Shown here: positions 1 to 11,807 of the stretch, piece after piece | How positions within the stretch are numbered: the stretch's first letter is position 1 | Layout of the letters: every line of letters begins with the position of its first letter | NCBI RefSeq assembly: GCF_958450345.1 | Contig: NC_088780.1 | Location: 164,406,726 to 164,470,725 of the forward strand | Direction of reading: 5' to 3' | DNA: 64,000 bases | DNA from: Calliphora vicina | Taxonomy: Eukaryota > Arthropoda > Insecta > Diptera > Calliphoridae | The notes under the pieces: model-generated | The model's database searches: none | What the model saw: only the letters and a program-made list of their open reading frames with translations | Told to the model about the DNA's origin: nothing | Made by a program: the position numbers and the translations under genes

Positions 1-1777
1 TAACATTTCATGCAAGTAGTTAAGTGATAAGGCATTAACCCTTTAATGACCAGTAAACCAAGACAAAAATTGGAAAGGCAGCCATTTAATAAAAACAAAC
101 TAACAAACATTAAGTATTAATACATTTGACATTTCTTTTGAAATCCAAAAAAAAAGCTCCGCATTCAAATATATAGAAATCTACAACTTACACTTTTCAA
201 TATTTGTATTTGAAACTGACACCGTCGATGCTGAAATCTTCCACAGTCACGTTAGCAAAACCTAACGTCATTTCATAATATTTTACTGGAAATCGTATAA
301 AACGACCGCCCAAATGGTAATTAATTCGGTATACAGGTTGAAATTAAAAAGTCATGTTAATCACATCATTAAAATAGTTGCAAAAAAATAAAATAAAAAC
401 AAACACTGTATCGAAATTAAGCAAATGAGAGAGAAAAAAAATATTGCTTGATTTAAAGGCTGTTGTATGCAAATTAATAAAAAGCAAATCAGGTCTACAT
501 TGTGGATGCCACAGCCATAGCGACTGTGTGTGTGTGTGTGCATGAGCATCAAGCCGACACTTTATGTCAAATCGGTTAAAGCGGCAAATGTTTGATACCT
601 TAAGTTTTTGTGTGCTGTTTTTGAAAGGAAGCTTTATTTGTTGCTGTTGCTGTTTTTAATTCGTTCTTTATTCAAATCAATACAAATATGTTTATTGAAG
701 CATTAAAGTAGAGCTTAAATGTGCCTTGTGGTATAATACTGATACTGATAAAAATTTAAAAACCTTGTTTTATCTTTACCATCATGGAGGTCACATTGAG
801 GATTTATTCGGAACATTGTCATTTCAATATTGATACAATTGAAGCTTATTCTACAACAAATTATCATTTAACAAATGAATAAATGAGTGAATGAATGAAA
901 TGGCTGCAAATTAAAACAATTTGATTGGTATGGAGTTATTGCAAATTTAGGGTGTAAACAGTGGTTTAGAAGAACATTTTTGTAGATTTAAAAGAAACAA
1001 AAAACTAGACTAATATGCATTTTTTAAACTTCTAATACTGTGCTGATTCCATTTATTTGAATCCGATGACTTTAATAAAAAATGGAGAAAATCTCTAATG
1101 CCAAATTATTTTAATTGTTTCGGAAATTTTGAAAATAAATTAATTTTTTTCAAAAAAGTTGTGAGCTGCAATTTCATCATCAGTTTTACATGTGACAAAC
1201 AGTCATCCAACAAGACGGAGGAACAATGTTAAATCGTCTCAGAAATCGATTAAAATAACAGACTAATTTAAATTCTAATTTGTGTTGCTTATTCGATCAT
1301 TTTTACGAAGTTCGTTGACATTCGTTTTGTTTACAGCTACATAAAGAACCAATCATGGTTGCCCCTTGCAGGCTATGACAGCCGAACACTGATATAAGGT
1401 GTGTTTTGGTCAAAGGGGAGTCGATTTAAATCAACAACGATTTAAATAACAGTTTGGGCCATGAATTGTAGCAACTGTTATGCACTTTCTTTCTCTGTTG
1501 TAATCAGATATGGTCCGATCCTCGCATACATTTTCCATGTAATGAGAGTTTTGTTTGGCACAAAATATGTTTTTTTTTTCGGAAGTGAGCCTCTTACGAT
1601 GCACCGATTCTTTGATCTAAAATCTGGTTATATAATTGTTTTGTGAACAAAACTTATTTGTGTGGATATTAATATTTTTAAATGATTTTAACCATTAAAA
1701 ACAGCCAGACAGACGGACGGACAAACGTACATAGTTTAAACGAGTCTAAAAATGATTTTGAATCAAACTACCCAGCA
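1..1777. other. Gene-free AT-rich DNA upstream of C15 exon
   Basis: No coding exon, RNA gene or recognisable transposon is seen here. Open frames are short and of low complexity. Because C15 must have an N-terminal exon that does not appear in this window, this stretch is inferred to be upstream intron or flank of that gene. A short TG repeat is listed separately. Confidence 0.5.
524..541. repeat. (TG)n microsatellite
   Basis: An uninterrupted run of alternating T and G, about nine units. Confidence 0.8.
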
Positions 1778-3195
1778 GTTCCAGGAGACAGTCTCGAATT
1801 AGTGATGGAATGGGAACTAGTAACTGTCTGATAGCTGGTCCAAAGTAGTTACATACCGGTTACATACAGCTACTATCTACCTAACTGGTTACATGATCAG
1901 CTACATAACTAGTTATTTTAACATATACATTTACTAATTGACCTCAAATAGTTAGCTAAAAAGACATATCATAGACAGTCCAATAAACGATTGCTTGTAA
2001 ACAAACATTCCTACAGGTGGGTAATATAAACGTTTAAAGTGACTTCACTATAGATTACTAAGAGACACTAAAGTGACAATTGACTTCATGCTATGTTACA
2101 TGGGATATGAGCAATTCAAACAAGTAAGAAAGTATGGTCAGTCAAGCCCGACCATATAATACCCTACACTAAGTAAAAGAGCAAAAACATTTTTCTTTTA
2201 AAATTTCAATAATTTATATTTTTGAGTGATTTTCGGAAGTGGGCCTTATATGGAAGCTATGACCAATTATGAACCGATCACCATGAAATTAGGTCGAGTG
2301 ATTTATGTCTATATTAAAGTTAACTTTGTTGAATTTTGTGTGTATACCAACATTTTTAAGCGATTTATGCACGTTAAAGTGATTTTCGGAAGCGGGTCTA
2401 TATGGGAGCTATGACTAATTATGGACCCATCGTAACAAAATTTGGTGACATGAATTTTGTATATATAAAACTTATTTGGAGCGAAATTTGTGCAGATACA
2501 TATATAAATTAAACATTTATGACCGATAAAGTCCAATTTCGGAAGGACATTTGTATGGGGGCTAGGTGAAATAATGGACCGATTTCAGCCAGTTTCAATA
2601 GGCTTGGTCCTTGGGCCGAAAAAATAATATGTACAAAATTTAATCAAAATATCTTCAAAATTTCGACCTGTACTCTGCGCACAAGGTTTACATGGACAGC
2701 CAGCCGACCAGCCAGCCAGACGGACGGACATCGTTTAATCAGAAAGTGATTCTAAGTCGATCGGTATACTTTAAGGTGGGTGTTAGACTAATATTTTTGG
2801 GCGTTACAAACATCTGCAGAAACGCATTATAACCTCCCCACTATGGGGGTGTAGGGTATAAAAATAAACTGTATGAGAATTATATCAATTTGTATAAAAC
2901 CAGTTTGTACGAATTACATACAAGACGTTTAAAGTGACTACACTCTAGATTGCTTAGAGACACTTAAGTGGCAAATGTCTTTACACTAGATTACCTGGGA
3001 TGTATAAAGTAATCAATTGTCTTCTCTCTGCACTACAAAGAGCAACATTCTTGTCAAATGACCCAAAATATATAATTGGAGTCAGCCAAGTGATCACACG
3101 GTAGTGACAATTACTGTTTATAAGGGATACATTGACTACTTTACAGAGATCATCACTGATAATAAGATCCCTACTATAGTGATGTAGAATTTTCA
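1778..3195 (+). repeat. Family C interspersed repeat, copy 1, split by a family A element
   Basis: Two blocks, 1778-2117 and 2865-3195, match the family C copies at 7322-7800 and 49645-50353 (the last in opposite orientation). Recurring landmarks are TCTAGAGTGTAGTCAC, CACTTAAGTG, TGTAAACAAAC and the AACTAGTTA motif. Family C has internal inverted symmetry, so many landmarks appear on both strands of one copy. The two blocks are separated by family A copy 1; the 49.65-kb copy runs straight through the equivalent point and serves as a paralogous empty site. No coding potential is seen. Probably a non-autonomous DNA transposon, class unknown. Confidence 0.6.
2118..2864 (+). repeat. Family A interspersed repeat, copy 1 (three 153-bp units)
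   Basis: Starts with AAACAAGTAAGAAAG, followed by a GGTCAGTCAAGCCCGACC mini-hairpin and ATAATACCCTACAC; ends with GTGTAGGGTATAAAA, giving terminal TACCCTACAC inverted repeats. The body has three diverged tandem units whose TTTCGGA landmarks lie at 2231, 2384 and 2537, exactly 153 bp apart. Downstream is a CAGACGGACGGACATCG motif followed by a TTTAATC segment. Other copies lie at 15845-16557 and 61937-62570. Short frames across units 1 and 2 are open, but I recognise no protein and do not call a gene. Confidence 0.7.
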
Positions 3196-5089
3196 TGTTT
3201 AGAAATTTTTAAAATTACAAAACTCAAAATGACAAATCGTTATATCGTCAAATATGACAACAGTTGCTGTGACACTTCATAATTAATTAAATTTTCTTTA
3301 AAGTTTGTTTTTTTAGCTATGAAAAGATCCATTTCTTTTTTTTTTCTTTACCAAGCACCACTGTATGTCTCATGATTTAAACAAGTGCTTTTAAACGATC
3401 TACAACATTATGCAAATTTTGTTTATTTATAAAAGAAGACCAGAAGAGAAGTAAACAAAAAAAACAACCATGTAAAACTTCTGGGCGGTTTAAAGTATCA
3501 GGCTTAAATAAAGGTGAGATTGTATACTGAAAGCAAACATGTTTTCCTACTTTACTCAATGAGCAAAAGGATTTTTAAATAAAAATACATGCATACATTC
3601 GTACAAAATGCAACAACGACAATAAACATTAAAAGGATATACTTTAATAAATGTAGAATACTACGGCACAAGTGCAAAGAGTCCACCAAGCTTCCCTGTA
3701 GGTACTTCTGTGGCAGTGATCGGGTATTAGTTTTTATTTTTTTCAACCAAGCGTATGACATGCCGATATGCTTGTTACCTTAAAAGACTTCTCTGATCAT
3801 ACTTATTAGCAGAAACAAAAGCACTAAATATATACGATTTTAAAGGCAAGCTGAAGCAGAAGCTGAAGATGAGGCTGAGGCAAGGAGTATTATAGATTTG
3901 CAACAATTTTAATAAGTTTAACATTTTGAAAAACGAAATTGGTCGTATGTTTGTTTTGGTTGTTGTTTCTACAACCAGCCTGTTGAAATGAGCTTGAGTT
4001 TGTTGCTGGTGCTGCAATCCAGTACCAAGGGTTTGTTTTGTGGTAATTGTTGTTTTATTTTTTTCGATTTTATTGAGTGCGTGCTATGTGGCAATCATTG
4101 TGGCTTGTCTTTAATGTTTTCTTACGTATTTGTGCCTGTTTTATTTGTTTGGCCTACAAACGCATTGTGCCTGGCCTGGCATTCACATTGATGTATGTGG
4201 TGTTAGTTTGGAATTTACTGCCACTACCTAACTTGCTTCTTGGCTTCAAGTACTTGCGCTTCTGTTGCAAAATACAGTAGCAATATACGCTTTTAAAAGA
4301 ACAACAACGCTAACGTTCATTTATATTCTTTGGCGTTTTTTTATTCATTTTATGCGAGTTTTATTTTATTTTTTGTTGTATATTGTCTGAGTGCTGTTAA
4401 TGTTTGTGGCACACGTTGCACGTGATTTTAAATGTACAGATGCTGTTTGAAGCAAATAATGAAAGGCAAATACTGGTACTCGTAAGAGGATCTAAATAGC
4501 AGAATGGGGCAACAAAATGAAAAAAAATAAGAAGAAAATAAACGTTAAAGAATCCCATCAACATCTATCTAATTTATCTTTCTTTCATTTTGCTACAGAT
4601 GCGTTGCACTAGTCGACATTTTAACGTCTCTGTCACATTAACATAATTAAATGTAAATTTTTAAACTGCTTTTGGCAAAGTGATCTTTCAAATAGCATTA
4701 CGTAATTGTAGGAAGTAGTCAATGTTGACAAAATTACAAAAACAGAACAAATTCATAAGTAACTAAAATAATCTAAGATATGAATTTTGAAATACATTTT
4801 TTATTAAATTCCCATTTTAGTAGTTACTTTTGATGTTTGTTTCTATTAAAAAACTATTAATAACAAGTAATAGTACTATTTTCGTGCGATAACTCGATTT
4901 TTTTGCCCCTCATCAAACACAAAAAATCATTTATACTCTTTCCAATTATTTCACATTCCTTTGTATTTTGTTGTATATGGCATTAAGTTGATTGTGTTGT
5001 TGATTTTGCAATTCAAAAAATACACAACACTCATAATAAAAATAAAATAACTGGAGCAGTTTAAATTTATATCATATATAAGCTAAGTG
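3196..5089. other. Gene-free AT-rich DNA
   Basis: Nothing with domain content or codon structure was recognised. Short open frames on both strands near 3.6-4.3 kb are rich in Phe, Leu and Cys from T-rich sequence and look non-coding. Upstream intron or flank of C15 is the default reading. Confidence 0.45.
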
Positions 5090-6258
5090 CAGGTGCGGAT
5101 CCAGGAAAGTTTTAACTCTTTGCGGTTTAGTGGTCACTTTACTAACCACCTTTTCTATAGTCTTTAAAACATAGTGTATTGGCATCTATTGGCATTTTGC
5201 TAAACAATTATGTTTTTTGAAGTCATCGTTTATGTTTGTTTGCAAAACGTTGTTTTCAGGATGCTCTGGTTAGATAAATATATTAATTAGAAAATATTGT
5301 AAAAATCAGTTTTGTTTAAGAGACTTTAACGCATTCAATAAAAAAAACCACAGAGTGTTTCTTTGCTATTTCGTTTGTTTGGTCAGAAAATTTAGTCAAA
5401 AATATTCGATTTCTAAAAAACCATCACGGTGGTTAGTAAACTAACCACTTCACTCCATAAAACCCTTGGAATGTGGTGGTTTTTTTATATTTTAATTTAT
5501 TTTATCTTATTTTTTATAATGAACTAACCTGGATTAATGTAAAAATGCAATTGTTTTGATTTAAAACTTATATGTACACAAAAAAGCATGGCTGAAAGAG
5601 TTAATATAAACAAGTAAGAGAGCTATATTCGGCTGTGCCCAATCTTATATACCCTTCACCAAATTATACTTCAAAACACAAATTTTTAAATATTTTTAGG
5701 TAAACAAAATTAATTTTTTTGGCAGTTTTTTAATTTTTTGAAAATTTTTCGAATTGTTTTAAAATTTTTTTTTTAAATTTCTAAATTTTTAATTTTTTTT
5801 TCTATTTTTTTTAAATTTAGCGAAAAAAACTTTTGGTGAAAAAAAAAAATTGGGTTAAAAAATATTTTTTCCGATTTTGATCCATTGTAGGTCCAACTTA
5901 CTATGGTTTTATATACGTCATTGCAAAGGTCTTTGAAATATCTATCAGATATATTAGATATCCATATTGTCTGTATTAATGACTTAGTAATCCAGATATA
6001 GGTCAAAAATCGAGGTTGTCCTGGTTTTTTCCTCATATCTCAGCCATTTGTGGACCGATTTTGTTGATTTTAAATAGGAAACTTCTCGAAAGCATGTCTG
6101 GCAGAATTATTGAAGATTTGGATCCCGAAGATATCTGGGGTCTTCAGAAAATTGATTTCAACAGACAGACGGACGTGGAAGGGTATAAAAAGGAAGAAAA
6201 ATTTTAAATAAATTTTACTTTATTTAACAATGTAATGATTGACCAGGATTCGTGCCTG
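5090..6258. mobile_element. Possible hAT-like element with CAGGYRCGGATCC ends
   Basis: The left end reads CAGGTGCGGATCCAGG and the right end reads CCAGGATTCGTGCCTG, imperfect inverted repeats of the kind seen in the 104-bp element at 14353-14456. The flanking octamers (gctaagtg and actaattt) match at only about five of eight positions, so the pairing is tentative. Family B copy 1 lies inside. The unrelated-looking interior includes TAACCACC/GGTGGTTA inverted motifs. No transposase is visible. Confidence 0.35.
5608..6190 (+). repeat. Family B interspersed repeat, copy 1
   Basis: Begins with AAACAAGTAAGAGAGCTATA and ATATACCCTTCACC and ends near AAGGGTATAAAA, so its ends resemble those of family A although the interior differs. 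Key internal landmarks are GACCCATTGTAGGTCCAAC-like sequence (here GATCCATT), a TTGTCCTGGTTTTTTCCTC segment and CAGACAGACGGACG near the right end. Copies at 38330-38789 and 39430-39910 share this body. A very A/T-rich homopolymer stretch occupies the left third. No protein recognised. Confidence 0.6.
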
Positions 6259-7321
6259 ACTAATTTTAAATGCAAAAATTCTCAAGAACAAACTAGATAC
6301 TAGATACGATGCTTCATGTATATATGTCCTTAATGTATTTGGAATCCTTAAACCAGTGTCCGGCACTCATAGCCACCAAGTGCAGAACACGAAGTTCATA
6401 CAAATTACCCAATAAGAAACAAAAATCACAGTTAACAGCTGATCAGAAATGAATTAAATGTCGTTATAATTCATGCTACATGTTCTCTTTATGCCCACCA
6501 CTGCCTTAAACTTGATTGATTTCAATAGAAGACAGTTAAATCGACTCCCCTACCTGTGAGTATTAAAAATTTACAAACGAATTCGTAGAATACAAAAGAA
6601 TTTAAAATGGCATTAAAATGGCCATTGCTTTAGTGCAGATGTTTGTAAAACCCAAAATTATTGGGTGTGGCTATGAGAGCTGTGTTCGGATCTCATATCC
6701 ACTAGGGGTCAAACATGATCAAAACGAATGTCTACGAAGTTCATAAAAATTATAAAAGAATGAACACAAATTACAATCAATAGCTGATCAGATATTCCCT
6801 CCATATCAATCAATTTAGAATCACTTTCGGAGTCTATTAAGCGCTGTACATTCCTCTGAAAAGCTGGTTGGCTGTCCATGTTAACATTGTGATCCAAAGT
6901 TTAAAGCTAATATTTGAAAATTTGGCTCAAATCATTAACATTTTCCACATTTTTGTCATAATTTTTCCACAAATTTCAACTCTATTTCATTTGGTTGTGA
7001 TCGATTGTCCTCCCTGAACAGTGGTTTTGCGATTTAAATTTTGAAAATCCCCATACACACACCTCAAAAATTATTTATTTTTTTTAAGATAATGAAAATC
7101 CTAAAATCTATTCATTGATTAAAATTTAAAAGTTTCAGTTTGTTGAAGATTTGACTGAATAATAGATTCGGTTCTGAAAAAAAAGATTTAAGTCGGACTA
7201 TAATGATTTTTATGGTCTTAAAAAATCAAAAAATTCACGGGTGTTTACTCACTTTTGAGAGTGTGTTTATATAAAAAAGTCAAATAAAATTTAGTAAAAA
7301 TCGGCCCACAATTGATTTTTC
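6259..7321. other. Gene-free DNA with decayed family A fragments
   Basis: Short pieces near 6640 and 6820-6880 resemble the right part of family A (GCAGATGTTTGTAA, GAATCACTTTCGGAGTC, GGCTGTCCATG), scrambled and degraded. No gene is seen in the rest. Confidence 0.4.
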
Positions 7322-7800
7322 ATCCCAGGTAATTGCGTGAGTCAGTTGTCACTTAAGTGTATCTAAGTAATCTAGAGTGTAGTCACCTTAAAAGTCTATT
7401 TTGTACTACACTTTAAAAAGTAGCTATTTTACCCACCAAATATAATCAATTGCAGAGTAGTCGGAGGAAGGTTTGTTTACAAACAATCGGTTACTGGGCT
7501 ATCAGGAGATGTTTTTAACTGACTATTAGCTTCTGCTTAGCATGTTAAAATAACTAGTTATGTTAATGTTTAAGGTGACTACACTCTAGATTACTTAGAT
7601 ACACTTAAGTGACATTTGACTTCACGTTAGACTACCAGGGATGCTTAAAGTAACCAATTGACTTCTCCATGCACTACAGAAAGCACATACATATGTATCA
7701 AATGATCCAAATTATTTAAAAAGGAGTCAGCCAAGTGATCAGACATTAGAGAAAATTACTGTATTTAAGCAATACATTGTGTACTTGTAAAACTGCTGTG
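7322..7800 (+). repeat. Family C interspersed repeat, copy 2 (hairpin-like)
   Basis: The left part carries CACTTAAGTG, AATCTAGAGTGTAGTCAC and the right part the reverse complement GTGACTACACTCTAGATTAC followed by CACTTAAGTG, so the copy is a large imperfect hairpin. It shares blocks with 1778-3195 and 49645-50353. No target duplication could be fixed. Confidence 0.55.
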
Positions 7801-8996
7801 TTTTGTGAGGGGTATACAAATTCATTCTTATTAAACTCATTGTATCAATATTTAATGTTTCAAAAACTTAAGAATGAAATTTATAACCACATTGAAATTT
7901 TTAATCAATAAACAAAATTCTTTATTTTCCATCAAATTTAATATATTTTTTTTTTTGATTTAAAATATTTCCTGCAAAATCTAATACTTCCGGCAAATTT
8001 ACAATATTTTTATAACCATAACTATATGAATTTCTTAACCTTAAATACATCATATAGATATGTACATAGATATAAAAGTATACATGTTTCTTTATAAGTA
8101 TTTGTAACTAGATGAAGTATATTTCTTGGCATAAACATGCATATTTATAATTCATGTTAAAAGCTTTTTCCATTACGGATACTAACTTGGCTTATGGTTT
8201 ATAACCACATCTACATCTAACACGAAACGCTTATTTTTTTTTGTTTGTTTTAAAACATTCAACTTTTCTTAAAACAGTCGTAAAACATCCCTTTGGAATA
8301 TTTTACAGAGAAGAAAAAACTTTATGTTTAACAGCAACTTGTAAGTTATAAGTAAAAAAACCACCCCCCTTATTTTTTTATTTTTTTCAAAAATAACAAC
8401 CAGAAATACATTTTCAAATTTAAGTTTTTTTATATTTAGAAAAAAGAGCTTTAAATCCCCCCAAACTGCCTGCTACACTTATGTCGGTCTCACATAATCA
8501 TATGTGGTTGTAACATCTTCTCTTATGAAATAAATACTTAGGAATTTATATGTAAAACCCTTTTTTATTGGGTTGTTTGAGTTACCGATACGTTAGCAGA
8601 TCATGTGCTTATGATTTGATGTGTTGTTTATATTTATGGCTAAAATGTTTTTTTATTGAAATTGATATTTTAGTTAAAATAAGAGCTTAGGAAATAAATA
8701 AAAACGTGCAGTGTTTAAACATCAATATTGATTTTTATGTGTTTGACTTGTTAAATTTTTAATAAACATTTTCTAACAACGAAGAAAACCTTAATAAACA
8801 ACATGATTTGTCAGTTTAACACTTGCATGAAGGGGTTAGAATTTGAAATTAATGTACGCAATATAAATATTTAACATTAAATGTGAATACACGGAAAGAA
8901 GATGAAACAGTTATACAATTAGAAAAAGTATTGTAAAAAAAAATCTACTTTAAACTATGAAACCAGTTTTTAAAAATTTTTATTCGAAAGTAGAAC
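7801..8996. other. Gene-free AT-rich DNA
   Basis: No coding frame, repeat family or RNA gene was recognised. Inferred intron or flank of C15. Confidence 0.4.
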
Positions 8997-9322
8997 CATA
9001 GATAAATATACATAGAACGGAATCTCTACTGTCAAAGGCCTAACTCAGTTGTCAAAAACCTGGGTGGTGAGAATGTATTAGTAAAAAATCTTTGTGAAAA
9101 CAAAAACAACACTCGTATGTGAGATTAGTGTGAGTAAAATTTTGGTTTGGGTTTTCTTCTAGTTTCCGCTCTATGTTGTTTCTCTATGAGTAGAAACATA
9201 GATAAAAGGGCACTCAAAAAGGGCACACATACGATTTTTTTGTTTTCACATAGATTTAGGTTTTCGACAACTGAGTTAGGTCTTTGGGAGGAGAGATTCT
9301 GCTCTATGTATATTTATCTATA
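8997..9322. mobile_element. hAT-like hairpin MITE, 8-bp duplication AGTAGAAC
   Basis: The ends are inverted repeats: left CATAGATAAATATACATAG, right the complement CTATGTATATTTATCTATA. Both sides are flanked by AGTAGAAC (8989-8996 and 9323-9330), an 8-bp duplication as expected for the hAT superfamily. Long inner arms also pair (CCTAACTCAGTTGTC left, GACAACTGAGTTAGG right). A second copy lies at 63700-63877. No coding sequence. Confidence 0.75.
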
Positions 9323-9330
9323 AGTAGAAC

Positions 9331-9670
9331 TTTCACTACTTGTATGCTCCAAATAGAAATTGTCTAATAATTCATTACTTCTGTTGAATTATAATTTGTC
9401 AACCAAAAACAAGCGATAAAATGTTAATATTATCAAGAGTTTATAAAGCAAAAGGCCTGTCACTCGATCTTAAAGGAAAATTGGATTCCTCTATAACTAA
9501 AACTAAGTTCACATTTGTCGAAATCAAAGCAGTATGTGACTGATTTTCACATTTGCCTTCGCAAAGTTTAACTTAAGAAAATCGAATTTTATGTGGAAAC
9601 TTTTACAATTTCATTCCTTGTCGTTCACAGAAATGTTGGTTTTATTCTCTTATAAAGTGATATCATATTC
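9331..9670. other. Gene-free AT-rich spacer
   Basis: Nothing recognised between the hAT MITE and the mariner remnant. Confidence 0.4.
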
Positions 9671-10950
9671 TAGAATTTTGTACCAACAGCGTCAAATGGG
9701 GGAAGTTTTGCTTTACTTCTTAATTTGAACAATGTGCCGCTGAAGCACACCGCACAGTGGTATGAGAAAAAAAAGATGGAAATAAATTGTAACTTCTAAA
9801 TCCTTAGTCCAATTTGAATGAAATTTCACATGCGCAAAGAGGAAGTGTTGTTGAGTTTAAGTTTTGAACTTGGACCTCATAACCCCAATAGGAGCTGGGC
9901 CAGGGGTCCCCAAAGTAGGACACCTCAGCTATGTTAAATTTTTAAAATTATCCTATTACTGCGTTTGTGTTCCGATTTCAAAAAAATTACACATATAGAA
10001 TCTTCTTGCCGAGCACTACATAAAACCTCGCCGTAACTATCAATTATCTCTTTGCGCATGTGAAATTTCATTCAAATCGGACTAAGGATTTAGAAGTTAC
10101 AGATTTATTTTCATCTTTTTTTTCTCATACCACTGTGCACCGATTGCTCGCCAAAGCTTATGGTGAATGTATTTCATCGGTTTCCAAGTGCGAGAGATGG
10201 TTAGTGTGGTTCTGAAGTTGTGATTTTGACACGGAAGACAAAGATGAAGACCACGAATTGGAGGCATTGCTCTATGAAGATTGTTGTCAAACTCAACAAG
10301 AGCTTGCAAAATCATTAGGAGCTATTTAAGCAGCAATTTAAAAACTTCTTCGAGCAGCAGGATTCATCCAAAAGAAGGGAAATTGGGTATCATACGATTT
10401 GAAGCCGAGAGAAATGACGCTTGAATGCTAAAAAAGAAAATCATTTTTGCACCGGATCAGAACTTGCGATGAAAAATAGATCCATTACAATAACCCGAAG
10501 CCCGGTCAACCAGCCAAATATTCATGGCGCTTAGGTAATGCTCTGTATTTGATGAGAGAAAAAGGGTTATGTATATTATAAGCAGCTGAAATCTGATTCG
10601 TTTGAAGCATGAAACCGTAATATTCCATCATGACAACGCTGGTCCACATGTTGCGATATCTGTTAAAAATTATTTAGAATGAAGTGGTTTGGATGTTTTG
10701 CCTCACCTGCTTTATAGTCCTGACGATGCTCCGTCCGACTACTATTTGCTTCGATCTATGCAGAATGCTCTCTTTTTGATACGTTTCACTTTGGAACACA
10801 GTATACGATATTGGCATGATTCGTTCTTGACCCCAAAAGATGAGCAGTTCTTTTGGCTCGTAATCCATATGTTCCAAGAAAGATGGGAAAAGGTCATTGT
10901 TAACAGTGGCTATTCGAATATTTCAAATGGCAACAAATCGCAATAAATCT
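9671..10950 (+). pseudogene. Mauritiana-type mariner transposase remnant, copy 1
   Basis: A dead mariner transposase, recognisable in scattered frames. Near the start the shared GGAAGTTTTGCTTTACTTCTT segment corresponds to the transposase N-terminus. Further on are ENCCQTQ-like and QELAKSLG-like helix-turn-helix residues (about 10270-10320), GFIQKKGNW (10365), a CDEK segment with the first catalytic Asp followed by a stop (10465), HDNAGPHVA with the second Asp (10630) and YSPDDAPSDYYL with the third Asp (10715). The WEKVIVNSG segment marks the C-terminus (10885). The layout fits DD34D mariner of the mauritiana subfamily. Frameshifts and stops break it throughout. It is split by the Transib-like element at 9753-10137. 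Confidence 0.85.
9753..10137. mobile_element. Transib-like non-autonomous element, ends CACAGTGG, TSD CACCG
   Basis: A 385-bp element with inverted terminal repeats of about 90 bp that differ at only a few positions; they begin CACAGTGGTATGAGAAAAAA. It is flanked by perfect 5-bp duplications CACCG (9748-9752 and 10138-10142). Other mariner copies, for example at 24530, read GCACACCGATGGCTC without interruption, so the empty site is visible in this same window. CACWRTG-type ends plus GC-rich 5-bp duplications are the hallmark of Transib, the superfamily related to RAG1. The interior is a deletion derivative of the longer copy at 51589. No transposase. Confidence 0.75.
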
Positions 10951-11035
10951 GTTAAGATTGCAACATATAATGGAATTCCCGGGATTTTCTAAAAAAAAGT
11001 ATTCACGGAACATTTTTCCCTACATCTTTCCCTGA

Positions 11036-11807
11036 ATAAAGGGATGAACAATACTTTAAAAAAAGAAGTTAACAAAATTTGTCTTCCTTTCAATTAACTT
11101 GACTTTAGCTGGCCTTAAGCTTAAAATACTACAACCATCTTTGTGCAATATAAACAAAAGTTTCAGCAAAAAAGGTTTTTTATACAGAAAAAAAAAATAA
11201 AACAAAATATTCATTATCACTATCGAAACCTCCATTCACTTTTTCTTTATTTTACAACGCTTTCATAATTAATTGTTCGATGTCAATGTATCGTTTAAGC
11301 AACCACTTCAGACTGCAATGCAACAAACTACCAACAACAAAATTGTCTAAATAACCCAACAAAAAAAATGCTTTTGACCAAAACAGCACCATCAGCTTAT
11401 ACGAGCAGTATGCGTTTATACATTTGTTTAGCTGTTTACTATACAAATCCATACAATTTCCGCGGAGGCGCCAATTATTGTACTTCGACGGAGCTATTAA
11501 GATAAGCTGGCGACAAAACACTACCAGAGGACACAACTACATAACCCAAAAACTTAAAAAAATAAAACTGAAAAGAAAAGAAAACCCACAGCAGATAATG
11601 AAACAAACAATATGAATAAGAATGAGAAACAACTCATGGGGAAGATGAAGTAGAAGTCGTGGCGTTTCTTCAAGCGTAGCGTTATAATGAAGAATTTAAT
11701 ATTTTATTAATTGTAAAACATTTTGTAAATGTCGTTTGTTTTGAAGACTCTTTAATAAAAATGGCAAATTTGTGAAGTCAAACGAAAAATATGCACATGA
11801 AACACTG
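11036..11807. other. Gene-free DNA
   Basis: No domain-bearing frame. A minus-strand open stretch at 11252-11536 has no recognisable motif and no supporting context, and is not called as a gene. Confidence 0.4.

Noticed and set aside
9753..9790. A full recombination signal (heptamer, spacer, nonamer)
   Set aside because: After CACAGTG there is only A-rich sequence; no ACAAAAACC-like nonamer stands at a 12- or 23-base distance.
11252..11536. 94-residue open frame on the minus strand
   Set aside because: No motif, no splice context and an overlapping open frame on the other strand; composition fits random AT-rich translation.
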